Below are positions 16,396 to 24,218 of a stretch of 35,269 nt of DNA, one piece after another. Origin of the DNA: Myxococcus sp. RHSTA-1-4. Lineage in GTDB: Bacteria; Myxococcota; Myxococcia; Myxococcales; Myxococcaceae. Each line of letters begins with the position of its first letter. The first letter of the stretch is position 1. The notes under the pieces are model-generated. The model was not told where the DNA came from, did no database searches, and was given only the letters and a program-made list of their open reading frames with translations. The stretch lies in contig NZ_JAIQDG010000065.1 of assembly GCF_020037125.1 (NCBI RefSeq), forward strand, positions 1-35,269, given 5' to 3'. The position numbers and the translations under genes were made by a program.

Positions 16396-17121
16396 ATGAA
16401 GTGCCTTGTCCTGCTGGCGTGTGGCTTCCTCTCGGGCTGCTCGTTGTTCTTCCGCCCCTACCGCCCCGTCCGGGCACCTCCCGAGGAGGCGGCCCGGGTC
16501 TCGTTTCCGTTCGCCCTGTCCGAGGATCAGAAGCAGGGGCTGATGAGAGTCCCGGGCCCCATCGCCGCCGCCATCGAGCTGGCGATGGACGATTTCCGTC
16601 CGAGGGACATCAAGCCCCATCGCGGCGCCACGCCGGATGAGGTGTGCATGTACCGGCGCGACTCCTTCGACGTGACGACCATCCCGGGTCCAGAAGGGGT
16701 GTTGTTCGTCCGGTTCACGCTGAGCCCAGGGGCGTGTGAGCAGGAGGGGATGATTCTGGATGCGGGCGCGACCTATGCCGTGGATGTCCGAGGGTGGCGA
16801 ATCCTGGCGGTCCAGAAACAGGGCGCGGACGCCGGAGCGCCTCTGCGTGAGGCGCACAGAGGTCCGGCTCCCTCCGCTCAGGGCTTCTTGATGAACGTCA
16901 GCGGCGGCCTGTCGTTGCGGCCCTTGCCCGAGGCCTTGAGCGCGGCCGGGTTCAGTCCGGACAGGTACAGCGCCGTCGAGTACACGTGGCCCGAGTCGGT
17001 GATGAAGCTGCTGGTGCTCTTCGTCCTGCCCGGAATCAGCAGGCCGGTGTCCGCGTCATACGCCGGGTCCGGCGAGCCGTCCTGCTGCACCGGCGGTGGA
17101 TTCGGGTTCGGGTCGCTGTAG
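16396..17121 (+). CDS. Putative lipoprotein, 3' end overlapping an antisense gene
   Basis: Starts at ATG 16396 behind GGGAG at 16387-16391; an ATG at 16378 is a weaker choice. The signal peptide MKCLVLLACGFLSGC has a proper lipobox. The next 130 residues look genuine (FPFALSEDQKQGLMRVPGPI, EVCMYRRDSFDVTTIPGPEG, FVRFTLSPGACEQEGMILDA, YAVDVRGWRILAVQKQG). From about 16850 the frame runs across the opposite-strand lipoprotein gene for about 240 bases and its composition becomes shadow-like. The natural end was probably near 16850, and a frameshift or lost stop may have extended the frame. Function unknown; the two Cys after the lipobox (VCMYRR, GACEQE) could form a disulfide. Confidence 0.55.
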   Translation: MKCLVLLACGFLSGCSLFFRPYRPVRAPPEEAARVSFPFALSEDQKQGLMRVPGPIAAAIELAMDDFRPRDIKPHRGATPDEVCMYRRDSFDVTTIPGPEGVLFVRFTLSPGACEQEGMILDAGATYAVDVRGWRILAVQKQGADAGAPLREAHRGPAPSAQGFLMNVSGGLSLRPLPEALSAAGFSPDRYSAVEYTWPESVMKLLVLFVLPGISRPVSASYAGSGEPSCCTGGGFGFGSL

Positions 17122-17228
17122 TCCGGTACGCCGCCTTGCAGGTCGAGCGAGGCCTGGCCGTAGCAGCCGGCGGACAGGGTGAGGACCGCGAGGGCACGGC
17201 GCCACGGGCGCAGGGGGGATGCGCACAT
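16878..17228 (-). CDS. Small lipoprotein, unknown function
   Basis: 116 residues from ATG 17228, preceded by AGGAGG four bases upstream, which is why this start was preferred over one at 17270. The signal peptide (RPWRRALAVLTLSAGC) ends with the lipobox LSAGC. The mature region begins YGQASLDLQGGVPDYSDPNP, continues with a Pro/Asn-rich linker, then TKSTSSFITDSGHVYSTALY and LNPAALKASGKGRNDRPPLT, and ends with Lys-Lys-Pro. Codon bias is typical of real genes here. It is convergent with, and overlaps by about 240 bases, the extended frame of the plus-strand lipoprotein. No family recognised. Confidence 0.65.
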   Translation of the reverse strand: MCASPLRPWRRALAVLTLSAGCYGQASLDLQGGVPDYSDPNPNPPPVQQDGSPDPAYDADTGLLIPGRTKSTSSFITDSGHVYSTALYLSGLNPAALKASGKGRNDRPPLTFIKKP

Positions 17229-17438
17229 GAGCCCTCCTGGTGGGGGGAGGGGGTGACCCATGGGGCTCATGATTGTCTGCTGGTGAACCAGCGGGGGGGC
17301 GTCAAAAGCTCAGAAATCCCCGCAAGCCCTTGAATCGTGTGGGTGCAAGTAGCCGGGCGGGCAGGGGGCCGTGCGCTGGCTTCGTGCTCGCGGACGAGGG
17401 GGTGGGGCCTCAGCTTGAGAGTCCAGGAGGTGACACCC

Positions 17439-17759
17439 ATGGCGTGGCCGGAGTCGGCGTCGCCCTACGAGCGGCGCTCCATCATCCAAGGCATGCGGGT
17501 GCGGGACGAGGGCGGGAAGAAGCTGGGGCACGTGGCCCTCATCGGGCAGGAGCACCTGTACGTGCGGCGCTGGCCCTTCAGCCTGCACTGGACGGAGGTG
17601 CCGCTGTCCCGGGTGCGCCACGTGTCGCGGGGCGAGGTGCTGCTGGAGGGGCGGAGCGCCGGCAGGCGGGTGGAGGCGGGCAGGGCGCTGCATGGAGAGA
17701 TTCCCACGCTGACACACCCGCTGACGGAGCCGGGGGGCTGGAGCGACGCGCACACGTGA
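17439..17759 (+). CDS. Conserved small cytoplasmic protein (PRC-barrel/DUF2171-like)
   Basis: 106 residues from ATG 17439, with a perfect AGGAGG at 17425-17430. The core SIIQGMRVRDEGGKKLGHVA, QEHLYVRRW and VPLSRVRHVSRGEVLLEGR resembles small beta-rich PRC-barrel or DUF2171 domains, which often bind RNA-processing or photosynthetic partners, but the match is by pattern only. There is no signal peptide or membrane segment. It ends 40 bases before the dapD start on the same strand and may be co-transcribed with the diaminopimelate genes. Confidence 0.6.
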   Translation: MAWPESASPYERRSIIQGMRVRDEGGKKLGHVALIGQEHLYVRRWPFSLHWTEVPLSRVRHVSRGEVLLEGRSAGRRVEAGRALHGEIPTLTHPLTEPGGWSDAHT

Positions 17760-17799
17760 GTGCGGCGCGTCGCGCGGAAGTGTGATTCAAGGAGGCGCC

Positions 17800-18636
17800 A
17801 TGTCCGCTGCCATGACTCCGATTGATGAGCTGTCCCAGAGGGTATCCGCCGCGTTCGCGGACCGGACGAAGCTGAAGGACCCGGCCCACGTGGCCGCCGT
17901 GCGCGAGACGCTGGCGCGGCTGGACTCGGGCGAGCTGCGCGTGGCGGAGAAGGGCGCGGACGGGTGGAAGGTGAACGCCTGGGTGAAGGAGGCCATCCTC
18001 CTGTTCTTCGCGGTGTCGGAGATGCAGGTGATGGAGATGGGCCCCTTCGAGTTCTACGACAAGGTGCCGCTGAAGAAGGGGCTGGAGGCGGCGGGCGTGC
18101 GCGTGGTGCCTCCGGGCACGGTGCGCTACGGCGCCTTCGTGGAGCGCGGCGCGGTGGTGATGCCGGGCTACGTCAACATCGGCGCGCGCGTGGGCGCGGG
18201 CACCATGGTGGACACGTGGGCCACGGTGGGCAGCTGCGCCCAGGTGGGCAAGCACGTGCACCTGTCCGGCGGCGTGGGCCTGGGCGGCGTGCTGGAGCCG
18301 CCCACGGCGTCGCCGGTCATCATCGAGGACGGGGCCTTCCTGGGCAGCCGCTGCATCGTGGTGGAGGGCGTGGTGGTGGAGGAGGAGGCGGTGCTGGGCG
18401 CCAACGTGGTGCTCACCGCGTCCACGCAAATCATCGACGTCACCGGGCCGGAGGAGAAGGTCTACAAGGGCCGGGTGCCCGCGCGCAGCGTGGTGATTCC
18501 GGGCATGCGGGAGAAGCAGTTCCCCGCCGGGAAGTTCATGGTGCCGTGCGCGCTCATCATCGGCCAGCGCACGAAGTCCACCGACCAGAAGACCAGCCTC
18601 AACGCCGCCCTGCGGGACTTCGCGGTGCCCGTCTAG
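17800..18636 (+). CDS. dapD: Tetrahydrodipicolinate N-succinyltransferase DapD
   Basis: 278 residues from ATG 17800, preceded by AAGGAGG with four-base spacing. The N-terminal helical domain is followed by a left-handed parallel beta-helix of hexapeptide repeats (VRYGAFVERGAVVMPGYVNI, GARVGAGTMVDTWATVGSCA, VGKHVHLSGGVGLGGV, IIEDGAFLGSRCIVVEGVVV) and the conserved C-terminal GKFMVPCALIIGQR. It transfers succinate from succinyl-CoA to tetrahydrodipicolinate in the lysine/meso-diaminopimelate pathway, in the cytoplasm and probably as a trimer. dapE, which removes the succinyl group two steps later, is two genes downstream, so the succinylase branch is encoded here. Confidence 0.95.
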   Translation: MSAAMTPIDELSQRVSAAFADRTKLKDPAHVAAVRETLARLDSGELRVAEKGADGWKVNAWVKEAILLFFAVSEMQVMEMGPFEFYDKVPLKKGLEAAGVRVVPPGTVRYGAFVERGAVVMPGYVNIGARVGAGTMVDTWATVGSCAQVGKHVHLSGGVGLGGVLEPPTASPVIIEDGAFLGSRCIVVEGVVVEEEAVLGANVVLTASTQIIDVTGPEEKVYKGRVPARSVVIPGMREKQFPAGKFMVPCALIIGQRTKSTDQKTSLNAALRDFAVPV

Positions 18637-18692
18637 CGGAGGGGAATCCATTCGCGCCCACATTCCGTAGGTAGGGCGTAGAGGAATGGAAT

Positions 18693-19334
18693 GTGACGAT
18701 GGAGCACCTGGACGACATCCTGCCTGAGTGGGCGCTGGGCACCCTGGCCGCCCCGGAACGGGAGGCCGCCGAGCGGCACCTGGCGGGGTGTGCCCGGTGC
18801 CGGGCCGAGGCCGCCCGGCTGCGGCCCGTGCGTGAGGGGCTCACGGTGCTCGAGGCGCCGGTGGAGCCACCGCCCCAGGTGCTGGCGCGGGTGCTGGAGC
18901 AGATGGAGGGGCCGGGGAGGCTGGCCCGCTTCGCGGACCGCGTGGCCGCGTTCTTCGACCTGACGCGCGAGCGGGCGCTGGAGGTGCTGGCGTCCGTGAG
19001 CGACCCGTCGGTGTGGATGCCGGGGCCGGTGGAGGGCTCGGAGCTGATGCCGGTGGAGGTGGGGCCCGCGCGCGAGGGGATGCTGGCCGGCATCCTCCGG
19101 CTGAACCCCGGCGTGCGCTACCCGAGGCACACGCACCACGGCCGCGAGTGGAACCTGGTGCTGGAGGGCGGCTTCCGCGAGGACGACGGCCACGAGGTGT
19201 GGCCGGGCGAGGAGCTGGAGAAGACGGAGAGCAGCTCGCACGGCTTCACCGCCCTGGAAGGGCCGGCGTGTCTCTGCGCCTCGGTGCTGGAGGGCGTGAC
19301 GAGCTTCGAGGAGGAGCTCGCCCCGCCGGGCTGA
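18693..19334 (+). CDS. ChrR-like anti-sigma factor: zinc-binding motif plus cupin domain
   Basis: 213 residues from GTG 18693, chosen because GAGG at 18681-18684 is eight bases upstream; an ATG at 18699 is the alternative. Residues 29-36 carry the zinc anti-sigma motif HxxxCxxC (H29, C33, C36, in ERHLAGCARC). Residues about 110-205 form a cupin with metal-binding HTHHGREWN (H146, H148, E152) and the ending LVLEGGFREDDG. This combination is the ChrR architecture, which holds an ECF sigma factor such as SigE inactive until singlet oxygen or oxidative stress. No sigma gene is adjacent, so its target must be elsewhere. It lies 56 bases after dapD and 39 bases before dapE. Confidence 0.78.
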   Translation: MTMEHLDDILPEWALGTLAAPEREAAERHLAGCARCRAEAARLRPVREGLTVLEAPVEPPPQVLARVLEQMEGPGRLARFADRVAAFFDLTRERALEVLASVSDPSVWMPGPVEGSELMPVEVGPAREGMLAGILRLNPGVRYPRHTHHGREWNLVLEGGFREDDGHEVWPGEELEKTESSSHGFTALEGPACLCASVLEGVTSFEEELAPPG

Positions 19335-19373
19335 CTCCAATCCGGAGTGGGTCGGGGATATGGTGCCGGGCGC

Positions 19374-20462
19374 ATGTCCTCCAACGACCTGGCCACCCGG
19401 CTCGCTCGCACGACGCTCGAGCTGTGCCGCATCCCCAGCCCCATCACCCATGAGGGCCCCATCGCCGACCATGTCGAGCGCTGGGCCCTCCAGCACTTCA
19501 AGCGCGAAGAGGTGTTCCGCGTCGGGCACACGCTGCTCCTCGGGCACCTGGAGGACCCGCGCCCCACGGTGGCCCTCATCGGCCACCTGGACACCGTGCC
19601 CGCCCACCCCGGCGACCAGGGCCGCGAGCCCCGCATCGAGGGGGAGCGCGTCTTCGGGCTCGGGGCCTCCGACATGAAGGGCGGCCTCGCGGTGATGATG
19701 GCGCTGGCCGAGGACCTGCGCCGCGACACGCTGCCCGTCAACCTCGCGTTCCTCTTCTACGAGCGCGAGGAGGGCGCCTATGCGGAGAGCGGTCTCATCC
19801 CCCTCTTCGAGAAGCGCCCGGACCTGGCGCGGGTGAAGTTCGGCATCGCCATGGAGCCCACCGACAGCGTGGTGCAGGTGGGGTGCGTCGGCTCCATGCA
19901 GGTGACGGTGCGCTTCACCGGGCGCAGCGCGCACTCGGCGCGGCCGTGGCAGGGGGAGAACGCCATCCACAAGGCGGGGCCGTTCCTCACGGAGTTGCTC
20001 GGCCGCCAGCGCGTGGAGGTCAACGTCGCCGGCTTCCCGTTCTACGAGGTCATCAACGCCACGCTGGCGAAGGGCGGCCGCGCGCGGAATGTCATCCCCG
20101 AGGCGTTCGAGCTGAACCTCAACTACCGCTTCGCGCCGGGCAAGAGCATCGAGCAGGCGAAGGCGGACGTGCGGGCGCTCGTCGCCGGCCGCGCGGAGGT
20201 GGAGTTCACCGATGCGTCGCCCAGCGGCCCCGTGGCGGCCGGCAACCCGCTGTTCCAGAAGCTGCTGGCTCTCACCGGCCTGCCCGCCGCGTCCAAGCAG
20301 GCGTGGACGGACGTGGCCCGCTTCGGTGAGTGGGGCGTGGACGCCATCAACTACGGCCCGGGCGAGACGGCCCAGGCGCATCAGGCCAACGAGAGCGCTC
20401 CCATTCCTCCGCTCGCCGTGGCGTACGAGAAGCTCGCCGCGTTCCTCAAGGGTGCGGGCTGA
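19374..20462 (+). CDS. dapE: Succinyl-diaminopimelate desuccinylase DapE
   Basis: 362 residues from ATG 19374. It has the M20 peptidase fold with the two-zinc site: H71 and D73 in GHLDTVP, D100 in GASDMKGG, the catalytic E132 and metal ligand E133 in EREEG, a ligand in MEPTD, and H336 in GETAQAHQANE. The middle lid domain (VQVGCVGSMQVTVRFTGRSA, AHSARPWQGENAIHKAG) is the dimerisation domain. It hydrolyses N-succinyl-L,L-diaminopimelate to L,L-diaminopimelate and succinate. Length and motifs fit the actinobacterial/deltaproteobacterial DapE type rather than ArgE. It shares a strand with dapD and the ChrR-like gene. Confidence 0.9.
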   Translation: MSSNDLATRLARTTLELCRIPSPITHEGPIADHVERWALQHFKREEVFRVGHTLLLGHLEDPRPTVALIGHLDTVPAHPGDQGREPRIEGERVFGLGASDMKGGLAVMMALAEDLRRDTLPVNLAFLFYEREEGAYAESGLIPLFEKRPDLARVKFGIAMEPTDSVVQVGCVGSMQVTVRFTGRSAHSARPWQGENAIHKAGPFLTELLGRQRVEVNVAGFPFYEVINATLAKGGRARNVIPEAFELNLNYRFAPGKSIEQAKADVRALVAGRAEVEFTDASPSGPVAAGNPLFQKLLALTGLPAASKQAWTDVARFGEWGVDAINYGPGETAQAHQANESAPIPPLAVAYEKLAAFLKGAG

Positions 20463-20605
20463 GGACGCGGTGCGCGCGCGGCGCCGCGCTCATGTCATTC
20501 GTCCGCTGTCGTTCATCTGCGCGGGGGCCCTCCTGACTTCCGGTGCGTGAATGGGCGTACGCTCCTCATGCATTCCACGCAGTCCTCTTCCACCGGAGCA
20601 GATGA

Positions 20606-21004
20606 ATGGCTTTTGAGACCCCCGTGAACTCGCAGATCACCGACGTCGTCGCCACCACCACCGGGGCGACGACCCCCACGCGGCGCCGCACCACCCGCCG
20701 GACCACCGTGCGCACCGGAGGTGCCCGCAAGCCCGCGCGCAAGACGTCCATGAAGCGCACGGCCACCACCGGCAAGGCGGGTGCCCGCGCCAAGAAGGCC
20801 GTCCGCAAGGCGGGTGCTCGCGCCAAGAAGGCCCTTCGCTCGCTCGGCGGCGCTCGGAAGACGACCACCCGGAAGACGGGCGCGGCCGGGAGGACGGCTC
20901 GCAAGAGTGTCACCGGGCGCCGGGGGACCACCCGCACCGTGAGCCGGGTCACCGCGCGGGGAGGTGCTCGCAAGACCTCCACCCGCCGCACCACGCGCCG
21001 CTAG
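20606..21004 (+). CDS. Histone H1-like basic protein with RebB-like N-terminus
   Basis: 132 residues from ATG 20606, with GGAG at 20595-20598. The first 17 residues, MAFETPVNSQITDVVAT, closely resemble the start of RebB/killing-trait R-body proteins. The rest is a Lys/Arg/Ala/Thr/Gly-rich tail with repeated units such as GARAKKAVRKAGARAKKALR and TTRKTGAAGRTARKS, like bacterial histone H1-type DNA-binding proteins. The tail could bind nucleic acid or polyphosphate. No folded R-body sequence follows the RebB-like part. It is followed by a strong bidirectional hairpin. A simple histone-like nucleoid protein is the safer functional call. Confidence 0.7.
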   Translation: MAFETPVNSQITDVVATTTGATTPTRRRTTRRTTVRTGGARKPARKTSMKRTATTGKAGARAKKAVRKAGARAKKALRSLGGARKTTTRKTGAAGRTARKSVTGRRGTTRTVSRVTARGGARKTSTRRTTRR

Positions 21005-21017
21005 CGTGCGAAAGCAG

Positions 21018-21063
21018 GAGGGCCACGGGCCGCGGTTGCTCGCCGCGGACCTCCGTGGCCCTC
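21018..21063. terminator. Bidirectional hairpin terminator
   Basis: GAGGGCCACGG at 21018-21028 pairs perfectly with CCGTGGCCCTC at 21053-21063, and an inner CCGCGG/CCGCGG pair (21030-21035 and 21043-21048) extends it. It lies between two convergent genes, 14 bases after the plus-strand stop and 47 bases after the minus-strand stop, so it serves both. Confidence 0.75.
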
Positions 21064-21109
21064 GAACACGCTCGGGGCGCCTCATGGGCGCGCCCGGCGG
21101 GTCAGCCGG

Positions 21110-22306
21110 CTACTTCACCAGGATGCCGGCGGAGAAGCTGTCCGTCAGCGTGTCGTTGACGGCGGACGCCGTCACGCGGCATGCCGTGCCCGCGTCCGGC
21201 GCGGTCCACGTGTGGTTCGAGTAGCAGATGCTGGGCGACGGGCAGGAGTCGTAGTTCCGCATCACGGTGCCGCAGGTGACGTCCAGGTTCATGCTCCGGG
21301 GGAAGGGACCGGGGCGCCCACCGAAGTCCACGGCGAACTCCAGGGAATAGGTCTGCCCGGGGCTCACGGGCTGCATGTTGGCCACGGGGGCGGTGCGGTA
21401 GATGGGGTTGTACGGCATTCCCGGGCCGTTGAGGGCCAGCATGTACACCTCGGGACGGGCGATGTACTCACCGTTCACCTGGACGCCGCCCGTGCCCGCA
21501 TCCGGGCCGCTCTCGAAGACCACCACCGTCAGGGACTCGGACACCGTCAGGCCGCGCGAGGACACCGCCACGTTCAGGGTGCACGCATCCGGGACGGAGC
21601 CCGCCCACAGCGTGGTGGCGGCATTCGGCTGGGCGAAGCTGCCGGCGCAGCTGCTCGTCCACTGGTAGGACAGCGGGTCGTCGTCCAGGTCCACGGCGTC
21701 CACCGTCAGGGTGATGGCCTGGTTGACGGTGGTGCTGGTGCTGGAGACCTGCACCGAGCGGATGAACGGAGCGATGTCCGGCTGCGGCTCCGGCGGCGTC
21801 AGGTCGTAGATGCGGAGGCTGACGCCCGTCGTCGTGTTGGCCACGATGTTGACCGTCGCGGAGCCGGTGGCCACCAGCGTCAGGTCGGTGGTGCTCCCTC
21901 CATCCGCCGCGATACCCGCGTCCATGGCGGGGCCCGCGTCCATGGCGGGGCCCGCGTCCATGGCGGGGCCCGCGTCCATGGCGGGGCCTCCGTCCGGCGT
22001 GCCGGCGTCGCTCGCGACATAGGCATAGCCGTTGGCGATGAGCATCTGCGTGCCCGTCGGCAGCACCAGCGTCCCGTTGAAGGTGCCTGTCTCGGGCGAG
22101 TACGCCAGCGCCTTGCGGACGTTGGCTGGCTGCGCCGTCACCACCAGGGATTGGATTTCGTAGGCCGACAGCCCCTTCACCGACACCTGGGCCTCGCCCT
22201 CGAAGCCGGGCTGCTCCTGCTCCGTGCCGCCTCCGGACGAGCAGGCCGCCAACAGCCCGCTCAGACCAACCAGCAGCCCAAGGACCCCCGTGAACCTCTT
22301 CGACAT
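21110..22306 (-). CDS. Cell-surface lipoprotein with DAGPAM tandem repeats and Ig-like region
   Basis: 398 residues from ATG 22306, behind a strong GGAGGAG site. The signal peptide ends with the lipobox GLLAAC, and the mature protein begins SSGGGTEQEQP. A first beta-rich domain (VSVKGLSAYEIQSLVVTAQP) is followed by a low-complexity DAGPAM repeat region, then Ig- or Kelch-type strands (IRSVQVSSTSTTVNQAITLT, DLDDDPLSYQWTSSCAGSF) and a Cys-containing C-terminal domain (NLDVTCGTVMRNYDSCPSPS). It is probably an outer-surface structural or adhesive protein; the family is unknown to me. The adjacent large lipoprotein on the same strand starts a separate transcription unit. Confidence 0.75.
   Translation of the reverse strand: MSKRFTGVLGLLVGLSGLLAACSSGGGTEQEQPGFEGEAQVSVKGLSAYEIQSLVVTAQPANVRKALAYSPETGTFNGTLVLPTGTQMLIANGYAYVASDAGTPDGGPAMDAGPAMDAGPAMDAGPAMDAGIAADGGSTTDLTLVATGSATVNIVANTTTGVSLRIYDLTPPEPQPDIAPFIRSVQVSSTSTTVNQAITLTVDAVDLDDDPLSYQWTSSCAGSFAQPNAATTLWAGSVPDACTLNVAVSSRGLTVSESLTVVVFESGPDAGTGGVQVNGEYIARPEVYMLALNGPGMPYNPIYRTAPVANMQPVSPGQTYSLEFAVDFGGRPGPFPRSMNLDVTCGTVMRNYDSCPSPSICYSNHTWTAPDAGTACRVTASAVNDTLTDSFSAGILVK
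21917..21988 (-). repeat. 18-bp tandem repeat, four copies, inside the lipoprotein gene
   Basis: Four perfect copies of CGCGTCCATGGCGGGGCC lie back to back at 21917-21934, 21935-21952, 21953-21970 and 21971-21988. In the minus-strand gene each unit encodes GPAMDA, so copy-number changes stay in frame. It is a coding minisatellite that could vary between strains. Confidence 0.85.
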
Positions 22307-22449
22307 GGACTTCTCCTCCACTTGGATGTGCCCCCGAGCGCCTCCCCAAAAGGCGGCCCGTGGCACCCCTGCTTCTCGCGGAGAAGAACGGTCCTTGTCC
22401 AGAGTTGTCGCATATTTCGCAGAGCGCCGGGACCGGGCCGGCGTCCGCG

Positions 22450-24012
22450 TCAGCGCTTCACGCGGAGGAGGAAGACGTCGCTCCGGGCGGCGAAGCGGCG
22501 GCCCAGGCCGAGGTCGCTGTCCCGGTCCGTGTGGCCGAAGAGGATGGCGTCGCCGTCCGGCAGCACTCCCACGAAGGGCATGGCCTCCACGCCGTATAGC
22601 TCGCCGCGGGCCTCGGGCGGGTCCGACAGGAAGAGGCGCGTGGCCAGCACCCCTCCGTCGGGGCCGTAGCGGAGGGCCACGGGCTGCGATGAGCCCATGC
22701 CGTCCGAGCCCGCCACCCCGTCCTCGATGCGGTTGTAGGTGAAGCCCCCCAGCACCAGGTTGCCCGACGGCTCCACCGCGAGTGCTCCCACCTGGAGCCC
22801 ATCCCCCAGGTTGCGCGCCCAGCGCTCCACGCCTCCGGGCCGCGTCGCGATGAGGAAGGGACTGGCGCGGTACGGGTGTCCCTGGAGCTTCCGGCCCGCC
22901 CAGTCCACGGTGCCGAGGAAGGCGCCGGTGGCCACCACCGCGCCCTGGCCATCCAGCCCCACGTCCCGCACGGTGCCGCGCGCGTGGTGCAGCGTCTTCG
23001 CCCACGTCAGCGCGCCGGCTTCGTAGAGCGCGAGGAAGGGGCTGCCGTCCCGTGCGGACTCCGCGCGCTGGCCGCCGAAGCGCACCGCGCCCACGAATCG
23101 CCCGCCCACCACCAGCCGCCCGCCGCCATCCACCGCCACCGTGGTCAGCTCCACGGCGTCCGCCTCCCCCTCGGGCCGGCCGACGCGGAGGGCCGCCTCG
23201 GCACGGCCTTCCATCGAGTACGTCACCACCACGGCGCCGGAGCCGCGCGCGCCGTCGCCGAAGTCGGCCGGCCCGGGGGCGTTGAAGGCCACCAGCGCGC
23301 GGCCCTGGGCGTCCACGGTGAGGTCCGCCAGGGTGACGCCGGCTCCGCGGGGCGTGCTGGCCCAGAGGAGGTTGCCGTTCGAGTCGAGCCTCGCGACGAA
23401 GGCGCCGTCGCTCAGCTCCCGCGTCTCGAAGTCCAGCAGGCCCGCCACGTTGCCCGCCAGGAAGATGCCGCCCGCCGGGTCCGCGGCGATGCGGGCGCTC
23501 ACGCTGGCGCGCAGCTCCGCGGGCGTCTCCGGCACGCGCACCTCGAAGGTCCGCTGCCAGCGCGTCTCGCCCGCCGCCGAGCGCCGGGTGATGACCAGCC
23601 GCACCCGGTCATCCGTGGGCTGGCGGGTGTGCAGGTCATCGATTCCGTGGACGGCGGCGGTGAGGATGTCGCCGCTCGGGTCCACCGCCGCGCCCAGCGC
23701 CAGGTCGTCCTGGGGCGTGCCCTCGCGCGCCAGCCAGAGCGTGCTGCCCGGGCCCGGCGGAGGCGGGGGCGGCTGCTCCTGCTGCGGCTGCTCGCCCGAG
23801 TCCGGCGGCGCGTCGTCTGTGTCGTCGTCAACAGGCGGCGGTGTGTCGTCCCCGGGCGGCTCGGGGCAGCCCTCCGCCGGCATGTCCGCGCAGTCCCCGG
23901 TGGCGGGCGGCTCATGCACCTCGCCGCCACTGCCGCAGCCCGTCACCATCCCCAGCCACCCCAGCGCCGTCGCGCCCGCGACGGTCCGGACCCAACGCCA
24001 CCCCAGACGCAT
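22450..24012 (-). CDS. Large beta-propeller-like lipoprotein
   Basis: 520 residues from ATG 24012, with a GGAGGGG site about nine bases upstream. The signal peptide ends in LGMVTGC and the mature N-terminus is acidic and Pro-rich (CADMPAEGCPEPPGDDTPPP and a PPPPPPGPG stretch), typical of a surface-anchoring linker. From about residue 85 come repeated strands of the form A-V-D-x-x-G-x-L-x-V-x-G-x-F (for example AADPAGGIFLAGNVAGLLDF, AVDGGGRLVVGGRFVGAVRF, GLDGQGAVVATGAFLGTVDW, AVEPSGNLVLGGFTYNR), matching SBBP or delta-60-type beta-propeller repeats. These proteins are common in myxobacteria and their roles are not established. Confidence 0.78.
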   Translation of the reverse strand: MRLGWRWVRTVAGATALGWLGMVTGCGSGGEVHEPPATGDCADMPAEGCPEPPGDDTPPPVDDDTDDAPPDSGEQPQQEQPPPPPPGPGSTLWLAREGTPQDDLALGAAVDPSGDILTAAVHGIDDLHTRQPTDDRVRLVITRRSAAGETRWQRTFEVRVPETPAELRASVSARIAADPAGGIFLAGNVAGLLDFETRELSDGAFVARLDSNGNLLWASTPRGAGVTLADLTVDAQGRALVAFNAPGPADFGDGARGSGAVVVTYSMEGRAEAALRVGRPEGEADAVELTTVAVDGGGRLVVGGRFVGAVRFGGQRAESARDGSPFLALYEAGALTWAKTLHHARGTVRDVGLDGQGAVVATGAFLGTVDWAGRKLQGHPYRASPFLIATRPGGVERWARNLGDGLQVGALAVEPSGNLVLGGFTYNRIEDGVAGSDGMGSSQPVALRYGPDGGVLATRLFLSDPPEARGELYGVEAMPFVGVLPDGDAILFGHTDRDSDLGLGRRFAARSDVFLLRVKR

Positions 24013-24218
24013 GATGAAGCCCCCCTCCACCGTGGGGAGGGTCCGCATGGCGCCCGGTGCCAGCAACAGCGGATGCGCCGTCTGCCCGGCCGCCCGCTTC
24101 CATGCGCAAGGGGCTTCATGCGAGTGGGTACTCGCGTGCCTTCGCGCGCTCCCCGGGGCTCCACACGCGAGGGCCGCGCGCTATCCTCGGCCGGGCACGT
24201 GTGGCGCGGCGTTCCTCC
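24013..24218. other. Intergenic region upstream of the large lipoprotein
   Basis: This 206-base stretch separates the lipoprotein start from the helicase stop on the same strand. I see no gene in it. It must contain the lipoprotein promoter, but no convincing -10/-35 was found. Confidence 0.3.

Noticed and set aside
20473..20490. GC-rich palindrome after dapE as a terminator
   Set aside because: It allows almost no loop and lies in generic GC repeats, so I could not separate it from background.
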